Shown: positions 23,929 to 33,241, counted from the first letter of the stretch. The stretch: 64,000 nt of DNA from Aquabacterium sp. (GCA_030654395.1 JAURXM010000104.1:124001-188000), one strand, 5' to 3'. Notes: generated by a model from the sequence alone, not told the origin. Made by a program: numbers and translations.

Positions 23929-26900
23929 CTAGGCCGGCACAGGCTCAGAAAGCCACACCCCCAGCAGGGTAATGTGCTGTGCCAGTGTCAGTGCCAGCGC
24001 AGTCAGGGTGGGTTCGATGGCGCCGGTATCGGCGGCCAGCAGCGCATTTTCCAGCTCACCAGCTTGTTGCGATAGCAACGGTAAGCCCAAATTGCCAGCG
24101 GTGCCCTTGAGCATGTGTGCTGCACGGCGTGCCTGATCCATGTCTTCTGTCATTAACTGTCTGCAACGTGATGCAAAATCAGCCTGTTCATCGCTGAAAC
24201 GGGTGATCAGCTTGCGTAGCAGGGCTTCTTTGCCACCGCAGCGTTTCAGCGCACCAGCCAAGTCGATTTGTTGCGCCGACAGCTCGGGTGGGGCTAGCGC
24301 TTGCGCGACTTCTGTCTTAGTTGGGGTGGCGTCCGGCTGGCTGGGTACACGCCTGCTGTAGCGCAAGATCAAGCGCATCATGTCCTCGGCCTCGAAGGGC
24401 TTGGCCAGGTGCCCGATCATGCCCGCATCGGTGCAACGTTGGCGTTCTTCAGCCATGGCATGGGCGGTCAGCGCCACCACAGGCAAGTCGGGTTCGATCA
24501 TGTGGATCAACTCGGTAGCCTGCAAACCGTTCATCACTGGCATCTGCACGTCCATCAACACAATGTCAAAGTAGCCAAGACCTTGCTGCCGCAACATGTG
24601 GATGGCTTGCTTGCCGTTTTCAGCACAAAACACAGTGGCCTGCTGTTGCGTTAACAAGCCGGTCACGATGTCCCTGTTGATCTCGACATCGTCTGCCGCC
24701 AAGATACGCAGACCCGTGAGTTGCGGCGCTTCATTGTCGCTATCTGATGGGGTAGTCGCTGACGGCGAGGCCGCTTCAGGCAGTTGGGCCGCATCGGCCT
24801 CCATCAGAGGCAGCGCCAGTGTGAACGTGGCACCCTCATTCAAGGCACTGTGTAGCCTGATATCGCCCTGCATGACTCTGGCCAATTTGCGGCTGATGCT
24901 CAGGCCCAAGCCCGTGCCGCCAAAGCGCCTTGATGTAGAGCCATCGGCTTGCTCGAAGGGCGAGAACACCCGCTCCTGTGTGTCTTGGTGCATGCCGATG
25001 CCGGTGTCGCGGATGGCGTAGTGGAGGTGATTATCGTGAACCGATAGCGTCAATGTCACCTCGCCTGTGTCGGTGAACTTCACCCCGTTGCTCAGCAGGT
25101 TGATCAGAATTTGGCGAATGCGCAAGGCATCACCCATGACAGCCTTGGGCACTGCCTCGCAAACCAGACTCAGTTTCAGGCCCTTGACTTGGGCGCGCTC
25201 ATCAACCATGGCCACGGCATCTTCGGCGACTTGACGCGGGTCCATGGGCGCACTGTCAACGATGAGCATGCCCGCATCTATCTTTGAAAAATCCAAAATA
25301 TCGTTGATCACACCTAATAGGTGGCGACCTGATCGGGTAATGCGATCCAGCACGTGTTGGACTTGCGGATCACCTGATGGCAGCTTCTGACCCAGCTGCG
25401 CCAGCCCCAATACGCCATGCAGCGGCGTGCGTATCTCATGGCTCATATTGGCCAAGAATTCTGTTTTGACGGTGCCTAGTCGCTCCGCTTCGTTCTTGGC
25501 TGATGCCAGTTCACGCTGCATGTTCTTTTGGTCGGAGATGTCCACCGCCAAAGTCAAAATGGCTTCGGGCTGACCTGTGGCATCCAGCAAGGGTACTTTG
25601 GTGACCAAATGATCACGGCGCACCCCATCACGGCGCATGCGAGAGTTCTCATAGCGCACCATCTCCGTGCCGTTGAACAGCGACGTGTCGTGTTCGCGAA
25701 TCTGCTCAGCCATCGCTGGTGGGAACAGCTCGTCTGCTGTGTTACCCATGAGGCTGCTCTTGCTCAAGCCTGATGCCTCTTCAAACAGCCTGTTGCTCAG
25801 TTGGTAGTGGCCGTCTTTGTCCTTGATGCTCAGGCTCACGGGCAGGGCCTCGATCACGGCCTCCAGCCTGTGCTGCTGAACAAGCACCTCGGCCGTGCGT
25901 GCGCGGATCTGCTCCTCTAGGCTTTCTCGGTGATCGATCAGGGCCTGCTCTGCCACCAAGCGTTGGGTGATGTCATGCCCAAACGAGACCACATACTGCG
26001 TGTCTTCGATGGTCAACATGTCCAATTTAATCGCCCACCAAATGGACTCACCTTGGGTGTCTTGGCTGCGCCACTGAAGCTCCTGCGTGCCCTCTTCCAG
26101 TACCAATTTGATGTGATGCAGCAGGTCCTCTGAGCTGTAAGGTGCTTGTGTGAACAGGCAATGCTGCTCAAGCTCGGCTGGCCTTTTGGCCTTGTGAGAC
26201 TGCAGTGCGTAGCGATTGGCATAGTGCAGCCTGCCGCTGTCTTTCTCAAATATGAGCACCGACATGGGGGAGTGATCCAGTAGGGCGCTCATGCGCTGCT
26301 TGCTTTCGATCAACTCACTCTGGGTCCTGTCTTGCATGTCGACTTTGGCTTGCAGCTCTAGGCGCGCATTTTCGAGCGCGTTCATGGCATTCCAGAACAA
26401 ACGGCTGAAGTGGGCGACTGTCGAGCCAACCAACATGAACACAATGATCAGGACGACGGCATAGGCACCAGCTGGCGGCTTGTTGTTGGGTAGGGCGCCG
26501 GGTATGAATCCCCACCATTCAGCGCTCAGCAACACCATGACGCCTGCAATGGCCACGCGCGTTGCAATCACACATGCCGATGGGCCTAGGACAAAACCAA
26601 TGATGACAATCGATGCAGCTGGGATGACCGCACCGGCCGCGGCGGTTCCGGTGCCGACCCACAACGCCATGCCGTAACCGATCAACACCGCACACGACGC
26701 AAAAAAGGCAGAAGCGATGCGTGCGCTCCACAACTTGCTGATCAAGGCCGATGTCAAGGCAACAGCGATGATCCCAAAGCCACTGATCAAGCGTGCATCA
26801 CGCAGTTGCGGGTTGGGATCTGGCAGCAGGCCGCGAGCGATAAAGAACAGCGCGCCGCCTATAAAGGCGATGCGCATGCTCAGTGACATATACCGCAGGA

Positions 26901-26988
26901 TCGACGCGTCGATCTGCGCCTTCACCTCTTGCAAGGAGAAGGTGCGCGCCTTGGTCGTGTCAGGCGCGGGCAGCATGATCTTAGCCAT
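23929..26988 (-). CDS. Membrane-bound hybrid sensor histidine kinase (PAS-PAS-HisKA-HATPase-REC-Hpt)
   Basis: A 1019-residue BarA-like kinase. About residues 35-205 hold some six membrane helices (RIAFIGGALFFIARGLL, GAVIPAASIVIIGFVLG, AYAVVLIIVFMLVGSTV), followed by a coiled coil. Two PAS-like domains follow (SALLDHSPMSVLIFEKDSG; VIEALPVSLSIKDKDGHYQL). The H-box FLANMSHEIRTPLHGVLG is near residue 518. N- and G-boxes (LLSNGVKFTD, DTGIGMHQ, GGTGLGLSIS) mark the ATPase. A receiver with IVLMDVQMPVMNG lies near 813, and a C-terminal Hpt has AAHMLKGTAGNLG near 957. It can run a full phosphorelay alone. Its start overlaps the upstream response regulator by 8 bp, so the two are a pair. The signal is unknown. 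Confidence 0.93.
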   Translation of the reverse strand: MAKIMLPAPDTTKARTFSLQEVKAQIDASILRYMSLSMRIAFIGGALFFIARGLLPDPNPQLRDARLISGFGIIAVALTSALISKLWSARIASAFFASCAVLIGYGMALWVGTGTAAAGAVIPAASIVIIGFVLGPSACVIATRVAIAGVMVLLSAEWWGFIPGALPNNKPPAGAYAVVLIIVFMLVGSTVAHFSRLFWNAMNALENARLELQAKVDMQDRTQSELIESKQRMSALLDHSPMSVLIFEKDSGRLHYANRYALQSHKAKRPAELEQHCLFTQAPYSSEDLLHHIKLVLEEGTQELQWRSQDTQGESIWWAIKLDMLTIEDTQYVVSFGHDITQRLVAEQALIDHRESLEEQIRARTAEVLVQQHRLEAVIEALPVSLSIKDKDGHYQLSNRLFEEASGLSKSSLMGNTADELFPPAMAEQIREHDTSLFNGTEMVRYENSRMRRDGVRRDHLVTKVPLLDATGQPEAILTLAVDISDQKNMQRELASAKNEAERLGTVKTEFLANMSHEIRTPLHGVLGLAQLGQKLPSGDPQVQHVLDRITRSGRHLLGVINDILDFSKIDAGMLIVDSAPMDPRQVAEDAVAMVDERAQVKGLKLSLVCEAVPKAVMGDALRIRQILINLLSNGVKFTDTGEVTLTLSVHDNHLHYAIRDTGIGMHQDTQERVFSPFEQADGSTSRRFGGTGLGLSISRKLARVMQGDIRLHSALNEGATFTLALPLMEADAAQLPEAASPSATTPSDSDNEAPQLTGLRILAADDVEINRDIVTGLLTQQQATVFCAENGKQAIHMLRQQGLGYFDIVLMDVQMPVMNGLQATELIHMIEPDLPVVALTAHAMAEERQRCTDAGMIGHLAKPFEAEDMMRLILRYSRRVPSQPDATPTKTEVAQALAPPELSAQQIDLAGALKRCGGKEALLRKLITRFSDEQADFASRCRQLMTEDMDQARRAAHMLKGTAGNLGLPLLSQQAGELENALLAADTGAIEPTLTALALTLAQHITLLGVWLSEPVPA

Positions 26989-28123
26989 TGAGTTTGGCGA
27001 TCAGGCCTTTGAGGTGGGCTTCGATCTGGTTGCTGTGATCAAACACACCTAACGCTTCTGCGACGTGGCGCTGCAGCGTACTGGCCAGGTGCTCCTCTTG
27101 GCGCTCGGTCAAGCCAAGGTGGATGAAGGACTGCTCCACTTCGCTGCGCATGCGCTGGAACACTTGGCCCATTTGCATGCGGTTGGCGTGCTGTTGAGCT
27201 GATATATCCAATAGCGCTTCCCTGGTCGCCGAAATCAGTTTCTGAGTGATCTCAAAGCTCGATTTTTCAGTCTCGATGTCCAGTGCACGCAGTCGCGCCA
27301 CGATGCCCTCTGCCAGCATGGCGATGTTGTCGCGTGCACGTGCGAGTCGATCCAACTCATCAGCCGAATATTGACCGGCTGGTGGGTTCATGGGGAGGTT
27401 GCGTACCAACATCAGCACTTTGCCGTAGTTGAAGCTGGTGTTGTCTCCCACGGCCTGTATCGTTGCGCCACCCGCCCGCTCAAGGTGATCCAAAATAGAG
27501 TTGCTTAGCGCGTTGCATTCGCCCTCAGCGGAGCTTGACTGCACGCCTTGGCGGCCCGTCAACCTCAGGCAGCCTTCTAACCCCATGCTGCGCAGCGCAT
27601 CAAAAAATGAGCTCGCAATTTCCTCATAAGTTTGGCAGTTGCTCAGGCGGCGTTGCAGTTGCAGCACCACACCGACTTCGCCGTACATATCGGCTGTGGT
27701 TTGGGCCGTGTTCATGGCCTCTTCAAACCGGCTGTTTAAGCGCTGGTTGCGCTCGCGCTGTTCAATCACCAGTTTGATTTTGGTGGTTAGCTCCAGGACA
27801 TCAAAGGGCTTGGTGAGGTAGTCGCTTGCACCGACTCTGTAGCCTCGCAGCCGCTCTTCTAGATTGACTCGCGCTGATAGAAAAATCACCGGCACGTCGG
27901 CGGTGATGCTGGATGCCTTGAGCTCTAAGCACGTGGCGTAGCCGTCGAGATCGGGCATGTCCACATCCAGTAAAACCAAGTCAAAATTACGCGACTGGGT
28001 CAGCGTCAAGGCCTCTCGGCCGCTGCTGGTCGTGGTGATTTGATATTGATCCTGAAGTGCCGCGTCGAGCATCTCCAGTGTTGTTGCGTCATCGTCCGTA
28101 ATCAGTACACAAGCCTGTCCCAT
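26981..28123 (-). CDS. Response regulator with receiver domain and uncharacterised C-terminal region
   Basis: A 380-residue protein. The receiver has the acidic pair LITDDDATTLE, phospho-acceptor Asp near residue 53 (LVLLDVDMPDLDG) and Lys near 105 (YLTKPFD). After it comes a coiled-coil linker (IEQRERNQRLNSRFEEAMN) and about 230 residues with no DNA-binding, GGDEF, EAL or HD-GYP motif. The stretch around 145-260 may be a GAF-like fold, and the end is helical. It is therefore probably not a transcription factor. It precedes and overlaps the hybrid kinase gene, from which it likely receives phosphate. AGGGG precedes the ATG. Confidence 0.85.
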   Translation of the reverse strand: MGQACVLITDDDATTLEMLDAALQDQYQITTTSSGREALTLTQSRNFDLVLLDVDMPDLDGYATCLELKASSITADVPVIFLSARVNLEERLRGYRVGASDYLTKPFDVLELTTKIKLVIEQRERNQRLNSRFEEAMNTAQTTADMYGEVGVVLQLQRRLSNCQTYEEIASSFFDALRSMGLEGCLRLTGRQGVQSSSAEGECNALSNSILDHLERAGGATIQAVGDNTSFNYGKVLMLVRNLPMNPPAGQYSADELDRLARARDNIAMLAEGIVARLRALDIETEKSSFEITQKLISATREALLDISAQQHANRMQMGQVFQRMRSEVEQSFIHLGLTERQEEHLASTLQRHVAEALGVFDHSNQIEAHLKGLIAKLNG

Positions 28124-28274
28124 ATCGTCCCCTGTCGCACGGGCTTATTGCGCCGATTGGTGGCGTTGGGGACGCCCTAGCCCCCGGTATAGACATCGAC
28201 CGGGTCTGATGGAAGTTAAGACTGTGTTGGCAGAGCGGGGCGCCCTAGGTGGCTTTAGTGTGAGCTAAATCACG

Positions 28275-29402
28275 TTAGCGCAGCTGCAACTCTTCTGCGC
28301 CATAGACGACGTCCAAGGGTTCGATGATCACTTGTTTGGGGCCTTCTTCAACCCGTCCGGCGATCAAGGCTGGGATGCCCAAGCCTTGGGCGATGTCAAC
28401 CACACGTTGGGCTTGGTCGGCGGCCACATACAGCGCAAAGCCGGCGCCCATATTCAGGGTGCCGTACGCTTCGTGGTCGTCCAGCCCGCATTCTTGCTGC
28501 ATGAACGCCAATACCGCTGTTTTGTCAGGCACGGCCGTGATGCGGTACGTCAGCGTTTTAGGGTGACGCAGCAGCTTGCGCCAGCCGTGGCCCGTCACGT
28601 TGGCGCAATAGTGTGGGTAGATGCCTGCTGCAGCCAAGGCTTCGGTCACCGGTGAGTACAAAGTCGTGGGTGCCAGCAAAGCGTCGCCAAAGGTCAGGCC
28701 TTGGCCGATGTCTGTCAAATAACCCAGAGGCAAGCGTTCGGCCAGCTTGCGTGCCAGCGACAAGCCGTTGGCGTGGATGCCGCTAGAGGCCAGCATCACG
28801 ATGGCATCGCCAGCGCCTAGCTTGTCACCCACAGACAACCTCGCTTTGGGGCTGATGATGCCGGTGCAGGATGAGGCCAAGTCGACCCTGCCGTCGGCCA
28901 CAATGCCTGCCAAAGCCGGCGTCTCGCCACCGCCCCAAGCCACATTGCAAACGTCGCAGGCTTTTTTCCAGCCCGCGACCAGCGCGTTGGCGCGAACCTT
29001 GTCGGCAAACCAGTCAGAACCGCCCGCCGCCCAGTAAGCCTGTACAACCAGTGGCGTGGCGCCCACTGTGATCAGGTCATTCACGGCCATGGCGATGGTG
29101 TCTTGCGCGATGCTGTCGTAGTAGCTCTTGCCCGTCAGCTTGGCCATGTCATCGGCAACCAAGGTCTTGGTGCCAAGGCACTCCACGATCGAGGCCAAGT
29201 ACATCGGGCCTACATCAACCACATAGGCAGATTCACCCCGTGATGCCAGCACCTCCGAGAAGCCATGGCTAAGCAAGTGGCTGCCTGTTTCAGCTGCGGC
29301 ACGCTGGGCGGCCACCTTCAAGGGGTCGATCAGATCGTAGTTGACTCCGGCCTGGTCGTAGGTCAGGGGTGCGTTGGCGTTGGGGGGCGTGGCTGCTGTC
29401 AT
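28275..29402 (-). CDS. purM: Phosphoribosylformylglycinamidine cyclo-ligase
   Basis: A 375-residue enzyme of purine synthesis that makes AIR from FGAM with ATP. PurM features are PLTYDQAGVNYDLIDPLK at the N-terminus, TKTLVADDMAKLTGKSYYDSI (the family's GTKxxLA segment), AMAVNDLITVGATPL, GGETPALAG, LSVGDKLGAGDAIVMLASSG, IHANGLSLARKL and the C-terminal GLIPALIAGRVEEG-type region. It is close to the 350 residues usual for PurM, with a short N-terminal extension. It is monocistronic in this window. The upstream neighbour on the same strand is the TM2-like protein gene, 97 bp away. Confidence 0.96.
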   Translation of the reverse strand: MTAATPPNANAPLTYDQAGVNYDLIDPLKVAAQRAAAETGSHLLSHGFSEVLASRGESAYVVDVGPMYLASIVECLGTKTLVADDMAKLTGKSYYDSIAQDTIAMAVNDLITVGATPLVVQAYWAAGGSDWFADKVRANALVAGWKKACDVCNVAWGGGETPALAGIVADGRVDLASSCTGIISPKARLSVGDKLGAGDAIVMLASSGIHANGLSLARKLAERLPLGYLTDIGQGLTFGDALLAPTTLYSPVTEALAAAGIYPHYCANVTGHGWRKLLRHPKTLTYRITAVPDKTAVLAFMQQECGLDDHEAYGTLNMGAGFALYVAADQAQRVVDIAQGLGIPALIAGRVEEGPKQVIIEPLDVVYGAEELQLR

Positions 29403-29499
29403 GGCGCGTCAAAGAGCTGGAGGTCGCAAAAGGGGGATTATCCGGCACAGAGGGCCTGAATGTCTCGCTTGACCCGGTTGTGGGGTGTGATGCGTGGAC

Positions 29500-29973
29500 T
29501 TATTGGCTGATTTTTTGGGCTTCCTCGATCTGGGATTCGAAGTAGCGTTGACCTGAAAAAGCGATTGTGGCCATCAAAATGGTGGCGCCCATCAACAAAG
29601 ACAGCACGACGCCAATCACAGCGGGCCAGCCGCTGGCAGGGGCAGTGGATGAGTCGGTCAATGTGGGGTTGTAGCGTGCGTGCCACTTTTCGTCTGGCGT
29701 CAGCCCATACAAAATGGCCTGCAGCATCGTGTAAGCCAGCATGAAGCCCAGCACCGGCATCAGCACCCCGCCCAGCATGTCGTCCTGCCCCAGTTCGGCC
29801 ATGCGGTTGGCGCCGTAGGCCCCGATCAAGGTCGGGATGGGGTGCAGCCAGCCCAACAGGTCACCAAAACCGTACAAATAAAATCGGTGCAACCCGGTGG
29901 GTCCACCTACGAGGGCGGCCCATGTGGCCACGGTTTTGGACTTGTAAGTAGGCATATTGGCAGTTTGGTTCAT
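29500..29973 (-). CDS. TM2-domain-like small membrane protein
   Basis: A 157-residue protein. Near the N-terminus, KTVATWAALVGGPTGLHRFY and FGDLLGWLHPIPTLIGAYG resemble the TM2/NINE pattern, in which a GxxGxHRFYLG-like segment links two membrane helices. Further helices are MLGGVLMPVLGFMLAYTML and GWPAVIGVVLSLLMGATILM, so three or four membrane segments in all are expected. The frame extends to 29991; the Met at 29973 is preferred as the first well-placed ATG. Function is unknown; it may interact with other membrane proteins. It is divergent from the rpsP operon and overlaps the -35 side of that promoter region. Confidence 0.75.
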   Translation of the reverse strand: MNQTANMPTYKSKTVATWAALVGGPTGLHRFYLYGFGDLLGWLHPIPTLIGAYGANRMAELGQDDMLGGVLMPVLGFMLAYTMLQAILYGLTPDEKWHARYNPTLTDSSTAPASGWPAVIGVVLSLLMGATILMATIAFSGQRYFESQIEEAQKISQ

Positions 29974-29981
29974 CAGGGGCT

Positions 29982-30011
29982 TTGCACACAAGCGTAGTCT
30001 CGGACTATAAT
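29982..30011 (+). promoter_or_regulatory. Sigma-70 promoter of the rpsP-rimM-trmD-rplS operon
   Basis: TTGCAC, 18 bases, TATAAT. Both boxes are near consensus. It gives a leader of about 200 bases before rpsP that can form a GCTTGC/GCAAGC stem-loop near 30040. The long leader may allow regulation, but no known riboswitch was recognised in it. Confidence 0.75.
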
Positions 30012-30216
30012 CCGCGCTTTCCCGGCTCGAGTCGGGTGGCTTGCATGGCGCAAGCTGCTCGGTGCGTATCTAAATGAGCCGGATTAAACGCTGTATTCGC
30101 CATATTTTTTGGTCGGGCCCGAGTCTATTTACTCAATGGTGCTTGGCCGACCCAGGCTGCCTGACCCCGAGTGTCTCCCGGGAACGGTGGTCGCCTACCC
30201 AACTGAAGGACACATC

Positions 30217-30474
30217 ATGGTCGTGATTCGACTCTCTCGCGGTGGCTCTAAGAAGCGCCCTTTTTTCAGCATCGTCGTCGCTGACTCGCGTAATCCCCGT
30301 GATGGCCGTTTCCTGGAGCGCGTGGGTTTTTACAACCCATTGGCTTCTGGCAATGCCGAAACCTTGCGTTTGTCGTTTGACCGCTTGGATTACTGGGTCA
30401 AGAACGGCGCTCAGCCATCTGACACCGTGACCCGTTTGGTCCGTGATGCACGCTCCAAGGCTGTTGTTGCCTGA
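30217..30474 (+). CDS. rpsP: 30S ribosomal protein S16
   Basis: An 85-residue basic protein with the S16 start [20 protein letters not shown], then [14 protein letters not shown] and [17 protein letters not shown]. It binds 16S rRNA and is needed for 30S assembly. The open frame extends upstream, but the ATG at 30217 follows GAAGGA at 30205-30210 and fits the family length. It is the first gene of the conserved rpsP-rimM-trmD-rplS operon, transcribed from the promoter at 29982. Confidence 0.98.
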   Translation: MVVIRLSRGGSKKRPFFSIVVADSRNPRDGRFLERVGFYNPLASGNAETLRLSFDRLDYWVKNGAQPSDTVTRLVRDARSKAVVA

Positions 30475-30488
30475 TTGACAAGGCCTGC

Positions 30489-31133
30489 ATGAACGATAGC
30501 GTGGCGACTTTTTCCCCAGTGCTGGATGACGGTGTTGTCTGGCCTGAAGATGCGATAGAAGTCGCTCGCATCGTTGACGCATGGGGTGTGAAGGGGGGGA
30601 TCAAAGTCCTGCCCTTCTCATCCGATCCGCAGGCCCTGTTTTGTACTAAAAAATGGTTTTTGCGTCCCGGCGAACCTGCCGTGGGTGCTGTGGCTAGGCC
30701 GACTGCCAAGTCCGGCTCGACGCCCGCTCGTTTGGCTGCGCCACGCCTGCTGCAAGTGTTGCAAGCGCGTGAGCAAGGTGACGTTGTCGTCGCCACGGTT
30801 GAGGGTTTGAATGACCGCAACGCCGCTGAGGCCCTCAAGGGTTCGCGCGTTTTTGTGTCTCGTACCGCCTTCCCGACGCCTGATCAGGACGAGTTTTACT
30901 GGATCGATCTCATCGGTTTGGATGTTTTTACCCGTGAGGGCGAGCCCCTTGGTCGTGTGGTCGATTTACTCGATACCGGCCCGAACTGCGTGCTGCGTTG
31001 CGTGGTTGATGGTGTAGATGGCGTTGAAAATCAAGAAGCCGTTGAACGCCTGATCCCGTTTGTCTCCGCCTACATCGTCAGCGTGAGTTTGGCCGATCGG
31101 CGCATTGTGGCCGACTGGGGCCTCGACTACTGA
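30489..31133 (+). CDS. rimM: 16S rRNA maturation factor RimM
   Basis: A 214-residue protein with the N-terminal RimM barrel (VARIVDAWGVKGGIKVLPFS) and the C-terminal PRC-like barrel (EFYWIDLIGLDVFTREGEPL, LRCVVDGVDGVENQEAVERL, PFVSAYIVSV). It helps process 16S rRNA and assemble the 30S head through binding S19. It is longer than most (170-190 residues) because of an insert around residues 60-95 (FLRPGEPAVGAVARPTAKS). It follows rpsP by 14 bp and precedes trmD by 13 bp. Confidence 0.95.
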   Translation: MNDSVATFSPVLDDGVVWPEDAIEVARIVDAWGVKGGIKVLPFSSDPQALFCTKKWFLRPGEPAVGAVARPTAKSGSTPARLAAPRLLQVLQAREQGDVVVATVEGLNDRNAAEALKGSRVFVSRTAFPTPDQDEFYWIDLIGLDVFTREGEPLGRVVDLLDTGPNCVLRCVVDGVDGVENQEAVERLIPFVSAYIVSVSLADRRIVADWGLDY

Positions 31134-31146
31134 GCAAGGGCCAGCC

Positions 31147-31905
31147 ATGGCCGTTCGCTTCGACGTCATCACCTTGTTCCCGGATTTGTTTGCGCCGTTC
31201 CAGACGATCGGCGTGACCCGGCGCGCCTTCGAGACCCAAGCGGTCGATGTGCGCCTTTGGCCGTTGCGTGACTTTGCCGATGGCACTTACCGCCGTGTCG
31301 ACGACCGTCCCTTTGGTGGCGGGCCGGGCATGGTGATGCTGGTGGAGCCCTTGGTGCGGTGCCTGTCAGCCATCCGAGCTGATCAAGCAGCTGCAGCATC
31401 GCCGCCTTTGCCCGTCGTGTTGTTCAGCCCAGCTGGCAAACCCCTGACGCAGCAGCGTGTGCAGCAAATGGCGCAAGGGCCGGGGGCGGTGCTGGTCTGT
31501 GGTCGCTACGAAGGTATTGACCAGCGCTTTATTGATGCCCATGTTGATGAAGAGATCAGCTTGGGTGATTACGTGCTGTCTGGTGGTGAACTGCCAGCCT
31601 TGACCTTGATTGATGCTGTCGCAAGACTGCAGCCGGGTGTGCTGCACGATGCGGCTTCGCACGAGCAGGATAGTTTTTCTGATGGCCTGCTGGATTGCCC
31701 CCACTACAGCAGGCCAGAGGTGCTTCTGGATGCGGCCGTGCCGCCCATGCTGATGTCTGGCCACCATGCCCACATTGCGCGCTGGCGCCGAGAGCAGCAA
31801 TTGACCATCACGGCCCGCCGCCGTCCTGAGTTGATTGAGGCCGCACGTGCTCGGGGCGAGTTGTCTAAAGAAGATGAGCGCTTCTTGTTGAAAATAACGC
31901 TATAA
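31147..31905 (+). CDS. trmD: tRNA (guanine37-N1)-methyltransferase
   Basis: A 252-residue SPOUT-class methyltransferase that modifies G37 of tRNAs reading CNN codons. Features are [20 protein letters not shown] at the start, [40 protein letters not shown] sequence (the SAM knot) and [20 protein letters not shown]. The open frame runs back to 31105, but the ATG at 31147 is preceded by AAGGG and starts at the family N-terminus. The last codons overlap a TATAAT element that may serve rplS. Confidence 0.97.
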   Translation: MAVRFDVITLFPDLFAPFQTIGVTRRAFETQAVDVRLWPLRDFADGTYRRVDDRPFGGGPGMVMLVEPLVRCLSAIRADQAAAASPPLPVVLFSPAGKPLTQQRVQQMAQGPGAVLVCGRYEGIDQRFIDAHVDEEISLGDYVLSGGELPALTLIDAVARLQPGVLHDAASHEQDSFSDGLLDCPHYSRPEVLLDAAVPPMLMSGHHAHIARWRREQQLTITARRRPELIEAARARGELSKEDERFLLKITL

Positions 31906-31906
31906 T
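31901..31906 (+). promoter_or_regulatory. Candidate -10 box before rplS
   Basis: A perfect TATAAT that overlaps the trmD stop codon, 127 bp upstream of rplS. A matching -35 box is not evident (GCGCTT lies at the right distance), so its use as a promoter is uncertain. It could add expression of rplS beyond operon read-through. Confidence 0.35.
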
Positions 31907-31986
31907 CTGCGGTTTTCCGATCCTCTACCCGGCCGTTTATTCATAAACCAGTTCGCCAGTACCTTACAACACACAAGGTGCTTAGC

Positions 31987-32049
31987 ATGGCGACTGACTT
32001 TTGGCGCGAGCAAGATCAATTTGGAGCTATTGATGGCCAACATCATTGA
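31987..32049 (+). CDS. Possible 20-residue leader peptide overlapping the rplS start
   Basis: An ATG at 31987, eight bases after AAGG, opens a 20-codon frame ([20 protein letters not shown]). It ends with TGA at 32047-32049, 17 bases inside rplS and out of its frame. The ribosome site is as good as that of rplS. It might couple translation to rplS or act as a control peptide, or be chance; no conservation could be tested. Confidence 0.3.
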   Translation: MATDFWREQDQFGAIDGQHH

Positions 32050-32389
32050 AATGCTCGAGCAAGAAGAAATTGCTCGTCTGAATAAAACCATTCCCACGTT
32101 CGCTCCTGGCGATACCGTGATTGTGAGCTTGAACGTTGTTGAAGGCACCCGCAAGCGCCTGCAAGCATACGAAGGCGTTGTCATTGCCAAGCGTAACCGC
32201 GGCCTGAACTCCAGCTTCATCGTGCGCAAGATCTCGAACGGCGAAGGCGTGGAGCGTACGTTCCAGCTGTACAGCCCCCTGATCGCTGCGATCGACGTCA
32301 AGCGTCGTGGTGACGTGCGTCGTGCCAAGCTGTACTACCTGCGTCAACGCAGCGGCAAGTCGGCACGTATCAAGGAAAAGCTTTCCTAA
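32033..32389 (+). CDS. rplS: 50S ribosomal protein L19
   Basis: A 118-residue protein with L19 features: [74 protein letters not shown] and [16 protein letters not shown]. It lies at the 30S-50S interface. The ATG at 32033 is six bases after GGAG. It is the last gene of the rpsP operon, followed by a clear terminator. Confidence 0.98.
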   Translation: MANIIEMLEQEEIARLNKTIPTFAPGDTVIVSLNVVEGTRKRLQAYEGVVIAKRNRGLNSSFIVRKISNGEGVERTFQLYSPLIAAIDVKRRGDVRRAKLYYLRQRSGKSARIKEKLS

Positions 32390-32446
32390 GCGCAACCGTC
32401 AGGTTGACGCTCCAGGGCAGGTGTTCAAGTTGAATCCCTGTCCATC

Positions 32447-32479
32447 AAGCCGCCCGTTGCGCAAGCACTGGCGGCTTTT
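32447..32479 (+). terminator. Rho-independent terminator after rplS
   Basis: AAGCCGCC and GGCGGCTT form a perfect 8-bp stem around a 15-base loop that holds the small palindrome TTGCGCAA. TTGTT follows the stem. It lies 57 bp past the rplS stop and only 14 bp before the Nudix gene, whose promoter must therefore overlap it or be absent. Confidence 0.85.
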
Positions 32480-32493
32480 GTTATGGTGGTGCC

Positions 32494-33186
32494 ATGGCTT
32501 TGAGCATTGATCCCCGTTTGGCCGAGCTACTCGGCTACGACCAGCACCTGCCCGCCCTTGATCCGGCCCGCATGACACGTGCATCCTTGACGCAGCGCTT
32601 CCAGCAGCCGCCCATTTGGCAGCCTGATGTGGACGTTGAGCGCTGGTATCGCGCACCCAACCCCGTTGCCGCTTCGGTGTTGGTGCCACTCGTGATGCGT
32701 GATCAGCCTACTGTGCTGCTGACACAGCGTACGTCGCACCTTAAAAAGCATGCAGGTCAAATCAGCTTCCCCGGTGGGCGCAGTGAGCCAACTGATGCCG
32801 ATGCGGTTTTCACGGCCCTGCGCGAGGCCCAAGAAGAAGTAGGACTAGATCCCTCTCGTGTTGATGTCTTGGGCACCATGCCCACCTACACGACAGGTAC
32901 AGGCTACATCGTGACACCAGTAGTGGGCTTGATTGACGCGTCCCCGCAAGAGCTTCAGCGCTTGCATCTGCAAGCAGACCCCGGTGAGGTCGAAGAGATA
33001 TTCGAGGTGCCCTTGCACTTTTTGATGGACCCTCAATACCACCAACGCCGCGCGTTTGACGTGCCTGGCATGCGCATCGAATTTTTCTCGATGCCGTGGA
33101 CGGCGCAGGGCGGTGACAAGGAGTACTTCATCTGGGGTGCAACCGCCGCGATGTTGCGAAATCTATACCGCTTGCTGTCTGCTTGA
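32494..33186 (+). CDS. Nudix hydrolase of the CoA pyrophosphatase type
   Basis: A 230-residue protein whose Nudix box reads GGRSEPTDADAVFTALREAQ then EEVGL, fitting Gx5Ex7REUxEExGU. It is preceded by LKKHAGQISFPGGR, the stretch typical of the NudL/CoAse group (LLTQRTSHLKKHAGQISFPG). Such enzymes split CoA or related nucleoside diphosphates into 3',5'-ADP and phosphopantetheine, with a divalent metal. The extra N-terminal 60 residues are usual for the group. The gene starts 14 bp after the rplS terminator, so read-through or an overlapping promoter is needed for expression. Confidence 0.87.
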   Translation: MALSIDPRLAELLGYDQHLPALDPARMTRASLTQRFQQPPIWQPDVDVERWYRAPNPVAASVLVPLVMRDQPTVLLTQRTSHLKKHAGQISFPGGRSEPTDADAVFTALREAQEEVGLDPSRVDVLGTMPTYTTGTGYIVTPVVGLIDASPQELQRLHLQADPGEVEEIFEVPLHFLMDPQYHQRRAFDVPGMRIEFFSMPWTAQGGDKEYFIWGATAAMLRNLYRLLSA

Positions 33187-33241
33187 CCTTTGCCCTGCAT
33201 TCCTTGGCTTTTGGGTGCATGGTGGAGGCTATGATTCAGCC

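Noticed and set aside
30074..30226. A 50-codon frame in the rpsP leader overlapping the rpsP start
   Set aside because: It has no good ribosome site and its translation (many Cys, Trp, Pro) looks non-coding. Kept apart from the better-supported small frame before rplS.
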